The notes below the pieces were generated by a model that saw only the letters and a program-made list of their open reading frames with translations, was not told the origin of the DNA and ran no database searches. A stretch of 64,000 nt of DNA from Phoronis australis (taxonomy: Eukaryota; Phoronida; Phoronidae). Each line of letters starts with the position of its first letter. Positions within the stretch are counted from its first letter, which is position 1. Position numbers and translations under genes: made by a program. The DNA lies in contig NMRA01000107.1 of the NCBI GenBank assembly GCA_002633005.1, positions 755,777 to 819,776 on the forward strand, read 5' to 3'. Shown piece after piece: positions 13,373-26,186 of this stretch.

Positions 13373-14497
13373 GCGTTCGGTTTTGAATTCGTCACGCGCA
13401 CAAGACGCGTCAATAGATATTTGTTCCTGGGATCAAATTCGACGGCTCTTTAATTGACAACGCCAGGTCTACCAATCAAACTATGAATTTAACATTATTA
13501 ACAACAAGATTAACAAAATGTCGTGGGAACAGTTCTAAAGCTCACAGAGTTTATAGTGGACACAATTCCCAAACCGTTTCCCCGTGCACGGCTTTTGTAA
13601 GCTGCTTAAACCGACGAGATTTAACTATGAATAGTGAGCTTTGTAAACGAATTTGAATGGTTCCAAGGCATCGTAATGTAAACATAATAATTATCAAAGT
13701 GCTACCCACAACCTTAAACGGCAAAAACCCACCTTCCACCATAGAACAGTTTCATTTGCGACGGTATTGCTGCATGCGCGTTGTCTGATTCGACAACTTT
13801 GATATGCGCAAATAGAATCAAAAGTAAACAATTAGCTGCTTGGTGTAATGAAGTTAAATTAAAATCCGTCAAAAGTAGACAAACCTCTATTTTAATGCAA
13901 CAAAGGTTTTATTGAACTGCCAAATAGTCATGGCAAGAAATTTGTTCAAGTTTTGTCATATACTGGCAGTAAAATCTCAGGTGCAAAGTATATAAGTGCA
14001 AAAGGTTGAAAATATCAAAGACTTGTTAAAATGTTTTTACTTGCTGCCCTAACAATCGGTTCGGTTTTTGTACAATATTGATGTGCCAAAATGTATATCT
14101 AGTAGGCTGTATGACAATGGTTTTATATTATTTGTTAAAATAACCATGCTTTTTCATTTATTTAGGCAAAGTTTCATTCTATTCCTTTTAACAATGCGTG
14201 CAGATGACTTACGAGATCGCAAAAACATTGGTTCAAAACCGTTTTAGGGGGTTATGTGATATAAACTCTAAATATTGGTGGTAAATCATTCACTCTTGGT
14301 TCAAGACATTTGAATAGCAAACCATTTGCATAAGAAAAATAATGTCAACTTCGTATTAATTTAATGGCTGCTAGTCTCCTGGACTCACATCTAAATATAA
14401 TGACTACACTTTCTAAAATTACGAGCGAAAAATACGAGAGTAAAACTTCTTAAGAGCTCATGTGACTCACAAAGAAATTTCTTATTGAATATAGAGA

Positions 14498-14749
14498 TTT
14501 CGGTCGTAAAACACGAGTGAAGTCTCGGTCGTAATTACGCTCGTAATTACGGTTGAACGATTACGCTCGTAAAACACGAGCGAAATGTTGGTCGTAATCA
14601 CGAGCACAATTATGGGTGAATGATTTCGGTCTTGAAACACGAGCGAAGTCTCGCCCGTGATCACGAGAATAATTATGGGCGAACAATTTCGATAGTAAAA
14701 CACGAGCGAAATCTTTGTCGTCATTACGAGCGTAATTACTCGCGACACT
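14498..14749. repeat. 63-bp minisatellite, four copies
   Basis: Four diverged 63-bp units run head to tail. Each begins tt(t/a)cg-tc-t-aaacacgag and contains inverted words such as cgtaattacg and cgagcgtaatta. Because 63 is a multiple of three, several frames on both strands stay open across the array (for example the repeated residues FARV on the minus strand). This is taken as a by-product of the repeat length and not as evidence of a protein. Confidence 0.8.
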
Positions 14750-14776
14750 TTTACCAGAACAGCCCACCTCTTGCCA

Positions 14777-15455
14777 AACTTTCAAATCAGACGTGCTCTG
14801 AAATGAGTGATTACACCTCGTTACATACTCGAACGGAAATATTTAGTCGGGGAATGACTTGACGTAGTTGTTTCTCTGGTTGTATATTTGCGTGTGACTT
14901 AGATGCTGTCATCGCTGGAGATAGGAACAGCCCACTATTCTGAAGATTCACTACTCTGAAGGTCCATTACTCCGAAGGATCACTACTCCGAAGGTTCACT
15001 CACTGCAAAAATATCTAAAATTTTGGACCCAGGTGTAATTTCTGTACTTTTGCATGCAAAAATAAATAACACTTCGGTTATTAGATGCACACAGTGTTGT
15101 ACCTATACCGAAAACAACACCCGGCGGGTAATAAAACACTCTTTGGATTTCATGCGCATGCGAAAATGCTGACATGGCTTAAGAATACGGAAAAATGAGT
15201 ACGAACTTGCATTTCTAGAAGAGAATGAAGTAGGGATATTGATGAATTATCAACCAAGATACATTTATCAAATCCATGTCAAGGTCTCATCATTCCACAG
15301 CGTGACTGAAAGGTTCAGGGCCGCTGCACCTCAACCTCAGCCACCGGAACCACGCGCATGGCCTTACCGAAACTACATGTAGTTAGTAGGCTACCTTGTC
15401 CCTGCCAGTCTTCACAAAGTCAGAGAGTCTCATTCAGTCTGATAAAATTTAAAGC
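14777..15455. repeat. Dispersed repeat, copy A
   Basis: This stretch is a direct, diverged homologue of 41878-42432. Shared words include aaactttcaaatcag, tacatactcg, aatgacttgacg, gatgaattatcaac and ttcacgaagtcagagagtc (or one-base variants). No terminal repeats or coding capacity were recognised. It is probably an old interspersed element of unknown class. Confidence 0.65.
14934..14999. repeat. 16-bp tandem repeat, four copies
   Basis: Four copies of a 16-base unit close to actactccgaaggttc. The array lies inside the dispersed repeat 14777-15455. The copy at 41.9 kb has only one or two units, so the array expanded in this copy. Confidence 0.7.
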
Positions 15456-16759
15456 CATTGTTGGTCGTCGCACCCCTGACCCGCGCCCTAGATGTTGTGC
15501 CTGCTTCAGGATGTGTCATTACTTAGATTCAAGAATCACGATTGGCAGTAATTTGTAAACAGTGTAATCAATATTTTAATAACTATTCTACTCTTGCACA
15601 CCCTTTAACTGGTTACTAAATGGACACAAATATAAAGCTTTATTTATATCAGTCCCGACTCATTAGCAGACAGTCAGAGTAGTGAATCTTAGGAGTACTG
15701 AACCACCGGAATAGTGGCATGTGACCTTGGAAACATTCTCAATGAAGTTTGTTGCTCGTATGAAGTCTGCGAGGCTGTGCACCATTGACACGAGAGAAGA
15801 CTTTAACCGTTGACCAAAAATTTAATAGGTCTAGAGCTACTTTTCCCTAATAATGTAAACATGCTTGTCGGGGAGTTCTCAGTGCAAGAAAACACGGTAG
15901 TTAAATGTCTGGTTTTTGAGCAACGATGGAGGACTGCCAATAATGAACTTACCGTCGACGTGTATTGAATTTAAGAGTCACTACATGAGAACGTCAGGCA
16001 ATTTGCAATATTATGGGAACATGAAATGTCACAAATTTTAAATTTGATATAGTACATATATCACTTGAGGTGAATTAGCTACAAAAATATAAAAATTAGT
16101 TTTGTCGATCATCAGTTTGTAAATATATAACGAATAACTAAATCGGGTGAATAAATGGCCTAACCCCTTGTGCGCGACTGCCGAAAATGCCCTATGTTTC
16201 CATGGGAATTAAACCACTTTGCGGGCATTTAAAAAATAAAAATTTGATTGAGTTATACACAACTATCCCTTTTGTAATTGATAATGCCAAAAATAATTCA
16301 GAATGACGTATTTTGATATTTTTAAGGAACTTTTGAATGCCTTGCCTCCACGGGCCAAATACAGTTACCAATTTAGACCTATATAGAGGCCTATGTAATT
16401 CAAGCGCGAAAAAATGCACACCAACCACACATGGGTTCTGTGATAGCTACAGCTCTCGTCTTTGACAAGATGTCGTTATTTCTATGGACAGCACCTTTTT
16501 GATTCTCGAATTTACACTTTAGCGAAGGCACTTTCACCACTTTCATCTGTTTCATACTGCCGCCAATAGAGAACGGCAAAGCAAAATATATGAAAAATAT
16601 GATCCAAATTGGAAGTAAATAGTAGTAAAAAATAATATTAAACTTTATTCAAGATAACCAGAATTGCTTCGAGCGTTCTTTTAGCGAAATATTGCGTTAT
16701 TGACATTTAGCTAAGAAACGGAATGAGGTCCACGAAAATAGGTCATGCTCTGAAGGAAA

Positions 16760-17534
16760 ATGGCAAAGCCAGCGCGCCGCTCGGTTACTTACAACAAAGA
16801 TATTGTTAAATACCTGAAAAGTGTCAACACACTAGATCACTTGGAAGAATGGGAGTTGATTGGCAATCTGGTACGAATGGGAGTGTGAGAGACAAAGGAA
16901 CTGGCCAGCCTGTTAGAACAAAGGATCATATGTCCAAAGCACCCTATGTGGCAGTATCTAGGTTGTATGCCAATGTGTACGTTTGCAGCCTCAGGAATGC
17001 AAAGGATGTTCACCGATCAATCCCAGGACTACGTCAACTTAATAACTTCTCATTTGAAGATGAGCTACGTAACAATTCATATTTTTTCTCAGAAATCTCA
17101 CAGTGATTAGTCATACCATCTGAGAACTAGTTTCAGCTATGTATGAGGTCTGAAACAAAAGTTAAATATTTGATTGAATGGAATATTCTTTCGAAGTTTG
17201 ATTTTTAAAAAGGACTTGTGTTCTAATGCTTAGAACTAAGTTACCTATTTCAACTAGAAAAGTGGTTGCTTGGAAAGCATATGGGATCGGAGATGGGGTG
17301 GTTTTGGAGAACCCTGCTTCTGATTACAAACCAGTGGAACTAGTGGTTGAGGAATGTCATGTTGAATCCTCATTGAGACCTTTCACTAGTTTCAGCAATC
17401 GAAAGACGAATATATTCCTGTGTCCAAAAGATGGCTGTAACAACACTTTTGCCTCTCGAAACGAACTCAAGCAGCAAGTTAGCATAGGCTGGCATGATAA
17501 ACAACAGCCAACAGCACTTGAAGATAATCGCTGA
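16760..17534 (+). pseudogene. Decayed reading frame with a C2H2-finger-like motif
   Basis: From the ATG at about 16760 a protein-like frame (MAKPARRSVTYNKDIVKYLK, later HLEEWELIGNLVRMGV) meets a TGA at about 16886. It then continues open to the stop at about 17104. After a gap, another frame from 17226 to 17534 reads WKAYGIGDGV, then FLCPKDGCNNTFASRNELKQ, which is C-x4-C with a finger-like spacer and a His further on. The two pieces look like a single intronless copy broken by a stop and frame changes. I do not recognise the parent gene. It could be a retrocopy or part of a mobile element. Confidence 0.4.
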
Positions 17535-19257
17535 TAGTGGAGAGAAAGTGGGTTGCCAGAGTCACTGGTATACAAGGTGAAGTTCATGATCTAACAGCAT
17601 GCTCGTTGAACTCAATTTGGCATCACAAATCCATAAGTTTGACATATAACCTTTGTTGCGCATTTGAGTCACTGACTGTTCCAAGTTGACTTAATAGTCA
17701 ATATGGAAATGTACTGTGTGATGTTCTATACTACAACCCAACAAAAAGTGAAGCTGTTGTGGAACATGCTACTCAACAGCCTATGCAGCCATGGCTTGGA
17801 CATTCCCACAAATTTAGGTTGGATTTTTTGACGTGGATTAATGTATCAATCAGACCACTCAAACAGCACAGCTCTCTCACTGATGACCACAGCATTTGGA
17901 TTTTGAAAGCTCATTTTGTGAATTCACAAAACATGGCTACCCATCCAAAAAGCATAGCTCCCGGTGTTGCATCCAGTTTTGTTACCTTTAAACACTCCTT
18001 ACACACTCTTCCCCCAGTCATGCACATGATCCTTAGTCACGTGAGTTTTTGAACTGATTATGGTTACAAAAGCTGCGTTTGATTTGTGTGAACAGGGGTC
18101 AGCTTACAATTATGGTGTGAGTGGTGTTCACGAGTGTTTGACAATTGTTGTTCTGGTAGCCTGCCAATGGACTAGGTAACATATACTATCTTATTGAGTT
18201 TTACATTTGCAGGTGTAAAAATGCAGGCAGCTAGTACCCAAACAGCATGAGAGTCATACAGCACAATGGGGTGGGCTCTGAAGTCAGCATAAATGTCTGA
18301 AATAATGACTGAAAGCGTAAAGATATTTTTGACAGATGCGTTCAACGAAGGCATGAAAACTGGTCAAAAAGCGATCCAATGAGGTGTTCCCAACAAACGA
18401 GAACTGTAGGACACAATCATAGAACTGCTGTTCGAATATCTTGAGCAGTACCATGTAGATCGTAATCATCATTGTTACTGTATTCTTGTTGTGCACCTTA
18501 TGGTGTGTCTATTGCTATGAAGTAATGTTGCTAGTGAGTTTGATTCCTTGATATTTTCTGTGAAATTACTTCTCACGCCAAGTGTCCCTTTAACTGTCAT
18601 TTCCAGGTTATTTGTATAAATTAATATACAGCACAAGCCAAACTTTTCCTTACAAAATAACCCGGAATTCCTTGCCATACCAGCTGGGGCAAAAGTAGAA
18701 TTCGTGGTCAAAGTGGTCTTCCTTTGTTACTGAAAATGAAGGGAAACAGGAAAGTTAATATGGTGGCTAAGACATTCTGTAATTAGCTGTGGTAATAGTT
18801 ATTACCAGTCATTTTTGCGTTAACAGGACTAGCCATCAAATGGGGCAAAGATTTATAGTGTCTGATTACTTTTGCTTTGTTCTGTATGACTGTTTGCAAG
18901 CCTGCGTGTGTAGACCCATTATGCTGTCATCCGGTCTTTTTGTCTGGCATCTGCTGCTACATCTCCAAATCCTTGGTGGATGTGAAATTTTACAAATGAG
19001 ATGACACAAGAGAATTTTGGGATGTATTTGACTACCACTGGGCCCTTAGTGGCAAGTTTACTTCTTCATGTTAGTCTCTTTATCTAGCAAGTTCCTTGAG
19101 ACTGATTTTCATCAAATTTCGCAAATTAGTTTCAGTTATGGAGACAGCCACGTTTTCCTACTTCCTGGCGTACCTATGTAATATGTACAGAAACGTTGCC
19201 ATTGAGATGAGCACGACTGATTGTTGATTGAACAATCTCATATGGTGCCCTTTAATG

Positions 19258-19415
19258 GCAGTGCTGTAGGGGTAAAATTAAAGGTAAGTAGGCGCCCAAA
19301 GCCCACCGTATCACCCTGAGCACTGAACTTAACTTATGGTGCGTAGGCACTACGTTCAAATGCCAAAAGGTGGTTGGTTGCGCTTACCTGTGCCTACGTG
19401 CCACTACAGCACTGC
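19258..19415. mobile_element. MITE with TTAATG target duplication
   Basis: The terminal inverted repeats are GCAGTGCTGTAG and CTACAGCACTGC, with further pairing inward (aggtaagtaggcgc against gcgcttacctgtgcc). TTAATG is directly repeated at 19252-19257 and 19416-19421, and the similarity may extend to TTAATGGCA. The size is 158 bp with no coding capacity: a small non-autonomous DNA transposon. Confidence 0.75.
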
Positions 19416-21184
19416 TTAATGGCAATTTAGGTTTTCTTTATGTATGCCTCAGAGTCTATACATGAATCTATCAAGTTTCTTGATGTATTTTCGTGCAATA
19501 CGGTATATTTGTTTCTGTTGAGGAAACGAGAACAAACTGCTATTTTCGGCTGGATTTAAAATATTCTGTGCCACTCAAGATTATTATTTCTGGCAGCAGC
19601 CTCTCTGTCCTTGAAATTGCTTGGAGGATAGCTCTGAAATTTTGCTCATGTGTTCCTATTGAGATGATCACGACTGACAGGTTTTCTGATGGGTGCAATC
19701 ACCGAGACGCCCGGAGTGGAAATTTGTTTGTTTATCTGCGCGCAATATTTACAAAGTTCTGTTGATGAATCTGGGTGCAATATGATGTATGTGTTACATT
19801 ACTGAGAAGAGTATGCCCGGCATAAATTTTAGGACATGTCTGAGTGCTGTGGCGTCCTCTAGCGGTTCTGTATCAACCAAGTATCTTGATGTATGGAATT
19901 TGGCAAGAATGTGACAGCGAATGTCTTGTTTCAGATGAATATAATGTATGCTGCACCACCTAGAGGTTTTTTATTTTATATATTACATATTATTAACATC
20001 CTGGAAGCATACCCCCAGAGCACTTTCCGTTTTTCCTGTTTTTGTATGGTGTTGACAAAAAATGCAGTGTGATGTAGACTATGGTTTCATATTTACTTCT
20101 TTTGATCAAAGATTTCAATACCCAAAACTTAACGTTCACAACCAGCTTTAACACCCACACTTGTATAATACACATATGCACTATAATCAATTTACAGGTG
20201 GGAAACTAAAGTGTCCTATCCATAGATCGATGTCAACCATGACCAAAGGCTGCGTTGTATAAATTTCCTGTGTAATAAATACTGCACTGATGTGTTTTTC
20301 TATGTGTTGCAAGTCAGAGTTTCCATGAGTATTAGATAATAAAACACTTAAGTTCACCAATACCTTACGTAAAATAATTTGACATTTTCGTAGTCTGTCT
20401 GTATTCTAAATATCACCACAGCAATTGCCCCTTTTGAAATTCTGGATCTCTGCTAGTGGTTTACACCTGATGCCCAGATTAACCAATGACATTCCTAGCC
20501 CTATGTAGTATTTTTATGTACATCTCGAATTCATATTGTGTTGGGGATGTTCTATAATCACGATTGGAATCTTCTGGTCCATTCTCACCTGAACCTACAA
20601 TGCTTCATCAAATCTATGTTTCAGTCCTTTACTTTGCAATCGTCGTCACTAAAATGGAAGTCCCGGTGATAATTGTAAATACAACTGGCTGAAACGTTGC
20701 TTCAAGAACTGTTGAGTGGTGGTTGACGAAAACACTCCTATAGAAATAACAATAGCCAATATACGTTTTCCGTGCATCGGATAATTAGCCAAAATGTAGG
20801 ATTTTTCAAAGTTACACGCTTGGGCGCGCTCTAAAATATTTACTTGGCACTGTGTAATGAGTACAACTTGTTCAACAGAAGGTTCATTGGTGCGCCATCT
20901 TATGAGCAGCAGAAAAATTACTACCCGGAAGATTTTCACCTTTACAAAATCAGTGCTCCCCGTGGGTCTGAGGTACTTGAAAGGTATGGTTAGCAATAAC
21001 CATTCAGTCAAGTATGATTTTTGGCTTGCCTCGTGTTAATATACGTTCATATTTTTTCGGAACCACCATTGCAATTTCAGATTTAATTTAAAGCTTTGAG
21101 CACTAGCCGCAAAAATTTTAATGTAATTCAGATTTCAAGCTTTGAATAATCTTAACGATCTTGTTGACATCGTTTCTTGTTACT

Positions 21185-21400
21185 CATGATGGGTCCACTT
21201 AAATTTAGAGCCCCCATCGATGTGGGTATATATCTTTATTTATATAAGTGGACCCGTCATGATGGGTCCATTTATATTCATAAAGAGTTCTATTGATCTG
21301 GGTATATCTACTGTATACTTATATAAGTTATGAAGGGCACTTATATTTGCATAAGTGACCCCATCGGGGTGGGTCCATAATTTCTTCCCACAAATGCTGG
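21185..21400. repeat. About 72-bp tandem repeat, three units
   Basis: Units begin catgatgggtcc or tatgaagggcac at roughly 21185, 21258 and 21329. Each contains tatataagtg and a gtgggtat/ctgggtat block. The copies are diverged, and related words (gtgggtcc) continue to about 21480. Confidence 0.6.
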
Positions 21401-24008
21401 ATTTACCTATAAGGTGAGTTCAGCTACATGTATGTGTCCCGCCGTGGTGGGATTCATACAAGTATGCCCACCGTGGGTCCGTCTAATCATCTCTAGAAAG
21501 CGCGACACATTTTTAAGTAATGTTTGAATTGGGCGAGATAAATCTGAACGCATAAGATTTTACAGGGTCGCAATATCTACATGTACATTTAGGTACCAGC
21601 ATGAGGGAACTAGAGATACTCTTAACAAAATAATTACACTCAGTGCTACAAATATATTTGGCCATTGTTTCGTTTTGGAAGGTATTCTATCATAAGGTCG
21701 AAAAATGAACCGTAGGCTGCACTAAATTCTGTTTACCAAATATTTTACTGCCATTTATTCATAAAACATACATCAGGAACAGCGTCCTGTTAGGCATAGC
21801 CGGCAATACTAGCCAACAGGCTGTTCACTATCCAAACAGATGAATAGTTATATAGCTAAGAACCAGTTTAACTGGAAACCTAACACTCATGCTTTAAAAA
21901 CGCATTATGTAAATTGCGATTTAGCATTCTCCATAACTTTTCCAATTTGGCTAGATTTTAGACCTTGCCACCATGTTTATGCACACACCTTGACCAAAAA
22001 CCGGTTGGGATGTGAATACTATCCAGCTTATTGTTTGAGGTATGTTAACAGGTTATCATATAAAATGACTTAGTCAAGAAATTGAATTTGGGCCTATAAG
22101 AGGCCCTCCTATATGAATATAGTTTGCCTCGTCTGAAGGCGGCCAAAGAGCTGGGCCACCTATATGTGACTGGCCCGTGCTAATGCTTTGAAGTACCAAG
22201 TTGTGTAAGCACTTCATTATCCGGTTGTTGTTTTTGCTGTTTTGTAAGGCACGCCAAATCTCTGAATACCTCTATTTTTCACTCCAAGCAGTTATAATAG
22301 GTTTTGATGACAAAGTCATGTTACAGGCAAACAACACACCATCACCCAAAACTATGACTGATCACTGTTTGGGAGGTTGCAATTACTCAAGACTGGGAGT
22401 TAATGAAATTGTTAACATTTTAAGTTGGAATTATTCTTTTTAAGGTAAGGGTAGGTCATTTCAGGTCATTAATTAACCACCACTTTTATTGCTTGGTAGA
22501 GTATAGTTCTAGGTGAAATGAAAATTCTCCAAGTCTGTCGCTTTGTCATCAAATGCTTTATGTTGATTTATTTCTTTGTTAACACACTACAGGTCCATTT
22601 GTATCTGATCAAGGTAGAATTTACAAATAACACATGTCTCAAAAATAGCTCAAAGACTATTAGATTTGGTTAAAAAATTAAGAAAGATGGCGTTGTGGAG
22701 GCCACTTTTCAATGTTTTGTTTTGCCGATCCATAGCTGCACTGTTTCTGGCGGGAATTTTCTGCGGACAAATCATTTCACAGACTATCGGGACATTTGTT
22801 TTTCCTCAAGATCTCACCATTCTAGACTGCTATCCAATTTGGTATGTACATGTACTATGCGCAGTTTTCACATGTTCACAGCACATGCCTCGTATGTACA
22901 ACAGTCTAGAGTATTACTCATGTTACTTCTAGTACTGTATCGTGATGCCTCCGCCATGTGAGGTGAGTTTCCAGATGTCCAAAGTTTGGTGACCGGGAAC
23001 TCGGGTTAAGCCATATCGTTATCAGTTTGACAGCGATAGTAGGGGAGAAAGCTGGCAAACCAATATTTATGTTCATGTAGTAAGCCCATGTAATTCGACA
23101 TTTAAATAGCGCACCAGACGCTAACTGATACTAAAAAATACTCTGCGAACAACTTTCAACAAATGTCGTGAACAAGATGAGTTAGGTATGAAATGCGATC
23201 ACTAAAAAACTTCGAAGAAAAAAAAACGAATGACTTTCAGAGAAATCAGACTTAGCTTTAACCTGCTGATTCATTTGTGAGGCTTTAAGCTCTGGCTTGC
23301 TTAACCTTAGCTTTGTGTACCAACACAAAAATGTCAAAATTAATTATTCAAAAGACAAGTGAGTAATCTAGGAAACTGGACTCAGAGTAAGATCAAATGC
23401 ATAGATTGTTCTTGTCAGTACACGGTCCCTGATAAACTTTCCACGATCAAGGACAGCCTTCTGAAATAAGACTGAACAACCTTCTGATAGCAAAATGGAC
23501 CGTTCCTATCTTTTTTGCTTAAAACGAGTGTGCCATCGTCTAAGCTGATTTTTCGCTCCCAGAAGTGATATTTGACATGTTTTATGCCATTACTACATTG
23601 AAAAAATAAATATATTCCCTTAAATATAATAACTACGAAAATGGCACTACTGGTAAGGCGTAAGAACACAGCCTTAGAGGTTGAAACTGTCTAGTGTCAG
23701 CTCTATATAGGCTGGGCGGATAATATGCTTCTGCATGTTCATTACGTAGTTGTTCACGTCTTTAAATTCACTGAATAGATAAAGCATTGCCGCGAGATTA
23801 AGCAAGATTGTAAATGGAACCACCGTAAACAAGAAACATTGCCAATTACTGCAATGTATTTATTTGTTACGAACGCATAATGTCTGTTTGATCAAGAGTG
23901 TCCTTAACAAAAAGCTACATTGGGAATAGTTTGCTGAATTGCGACAGAAACTGGAAATTTCTACAGTGGCTGTAAAAGTACGCCACGGCAAATTTTTCTC
24001 CGTTTGAC

Positions 24009-24242
24009 ATCTATAGACTTACTATTTCTGTCGATAGACTTACTAACTCTACCGATAGACTTACTAACTCTATCGATAGACTTACTATCAATGTCGATAG
24101 ACCTACCATCTCTATTGATAGAAATAGAATATCTCTCGATACACTTATTAACTCTATCGATAGATTAATTATCTCTATCGATAGACAAACTAACTCTATT
24201 GATAGACTTACTATCTCTACCGATAGAGTTTATAAGTCTATC
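24009..24242. repeat. 21-bp minisatellite, about eleven copies
   Basis: The unit is close to cgatagacttactaactctat. It carries the palindrome atcgat at each unit junction (ctatcgatag), so the array can form multiple small hairpins. The copies are diverged at 2-6 positions. Confidence 0.8.
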
Positions 24243-25901
24243 ACCATTCAACAGACGACATCGGTAACGAAACCGAGATTATGGACCTCTTGAGATTCTA
24301 ATACATTAAGTAACCCCGGCTTTGCTTTGTCAGCAAGTGTGATTTGAGTCGCTATATTGTAGACATATATCAGTGGGCACTGAACAGACTGATGAACTGT
24401 TGAAATTGATATCATATGTTGGATAAGTTCTGTTAACGATTTGTTGCATTGCAGTAATTCTATGGCTTAAAAGTTCGTTCTGATTTTGTCACTATCTGGG
24501 TAAACACGATGCACCTGAGTTTGTTATCAGAGTCGGTTATTGCTAACACCTTTGCGATATTGTCTAAATCATGTTTTTTTAGATCACCGCATTGTTCTTG
24601 TCACGTTTGGCAATGTAACTGTGTCCGTCTTCGCAGTGGCTCAGGAAATCATATGTAGGCACTGAACAGACTGCTGAACTGTTGAAATCATTCTTTAAGT
24701 TAGTAGACAAACTTTTTGTAATGTATAAGTTAATTTTTTGTGTTGCAAATATAAGGATTTTTAGTTCAACTTACATACATGTACTGAGTGTTGCGGTAAC
24801 TGTACGCAAGATAGGAGGGAGATGGATTTGAGCCGTTTTTATATTTCAACAAAATTGGAATTGACATGTATGATTTGACTTTTTGTGTAATAGATGTACG
24901 TACGTATGAGGATTTTTCAATTAAAAGTATATCATACATAGTGTGGCGGTAACTGTAAGCAAGATACTTGTGCGTGTGGGATGGTTTTTTAAGAGTCAAC
25001 GATTCGTCACTTCAGAAGATTAGAATTATCGGCAATAGCTTCCATTTTTGAAGGTGTGCTGACCATTGCTTCGCAGTGCCATTTTTAAGCCGCCAGTTTA
25101 TCACAGGTGCAACCACGTTGTGTGCAGTTGCCAGTATGGCAGTATTGATAATTTAAGAGATTTGTTGTTATTGCGTGATGCAGAGTATATTTAGGATGCA
25201 TTATCTGAGCAAACCTGCTAAAATCACGAAATGCTGGCGGAGGCACTTTCACCAATTAGGTGGATACTTTGCTCACCAATTTGTACTCATGCATAAATTA
25301 CTAAACCTTATCTTTTTACCTGGCATCATTCTGTAAAAATAAAAAGTAAGATACTCCGATGGGGCTTTTTTCGCCACAGGGCAAGAAGGTCAAACATGCC
25401 AAAAATGTGCAAACGCTCAAGGAGCTTAAAGTTCATTCGTGACTTTGAATGGTTATGATTATTTAAGTTCAAGCCCGTGCTGTCCTTTAAAATTGATTTC
25501 GTTGAGCATCTGATTGGTTTTGAATTTTATCTCGACTTTCTGTTGGCGGCACTGAACTTGACTCAATATCACTGAAGCTAGGATGTGTAAAACCTGAAAT
25601 TTTCCGAAATGAACAGTCCAATTTTGAAAAAGTGGTACCAATTTTCACCAAAAAAAAAACGGTGTAGCTGTAAATAAAACCTTCATTGTTTCCCGTAATA
25701 TATACTTAGCTGTAGGATAATTTACCCATTTTCGACAATCCGACTTCATTTGTGTGCACTTTCGCGTAATTGTCTTCACAATCGACAGTTCAAGATGATG
25801 TCACGTGACATTCCAAAACCCACCGAAATATATAGTGTAACTGGAAAGTTTTATATCAGTTATTCTTTTTCATTGAAAACTGTTTTTAAAAAGACTGAAT
25901 T

Positions 25902-26186
25902 TTAATAGAAAGATAAGGGTTTGACCGTACTTTCAACAAGAATTCTGGTTTTGAGAATATAACAGAAGAAAGGACGATCAGGAGATGTGTTTGTTGTCTT
26001 GAAAATCGACAGCAAAGTGTTCTGTAGTCGGCGATGAAAAGAATGACTGTGGTGATTGTTCTGAGGTGTGACGGAAATAGGTCCATTATCTGCGCTACAT
26101 AAACACTTTGGAACACCTAACAGAATGAAAAAAATGCTGAACAAAGCTGTTGTCACAAGGACTCCGCTGCTGAGCCGACAGCTCAT
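25902..26186 (-). other. Open frame with signal-peptide-like N-terminus (94 aa), unproven
   Basis: The frame starts MSCRLSSGVLVTTALFSIFF and continues ILLGVPKCLCSADNG. This is a convincing n-region, hydrophobic core and small-residue cleavage site. The rest is Asn/His/Thr-rich, followed by a basic tail with no cysteine pattern. No TATA box, splice context or family was recognised. It could be a small secreted protein, a first exon, or chance. Confidence 0.25.

Larger units (their letters stand above)
13380..16700. other. Region upstream of gene 1: intergenic
   Basis: No gene was recognised. The region holds a 63-bp minisatellite (14498-14749), a 16-bp tandem repeat (14934-14999) and one copy of a dispersed repeat shared with 41.9-42.4 kb; each is listed separately. 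Confidence 0.5.

Noticed and set aside
14482-14862. Overlapping open frames with repeated FARV or LVFY peptides
   Set aside because: They arise from a minisatellite whose unit is 63 bp. There is no start context, splice sites or non-repeat coding sequence.
20649-21011. 120-residue minus-strand open frame
   Set aside because: No signal peptide, motif or splice context; amino-acid composition is unremarkable for AT-rich non-coding DNA.
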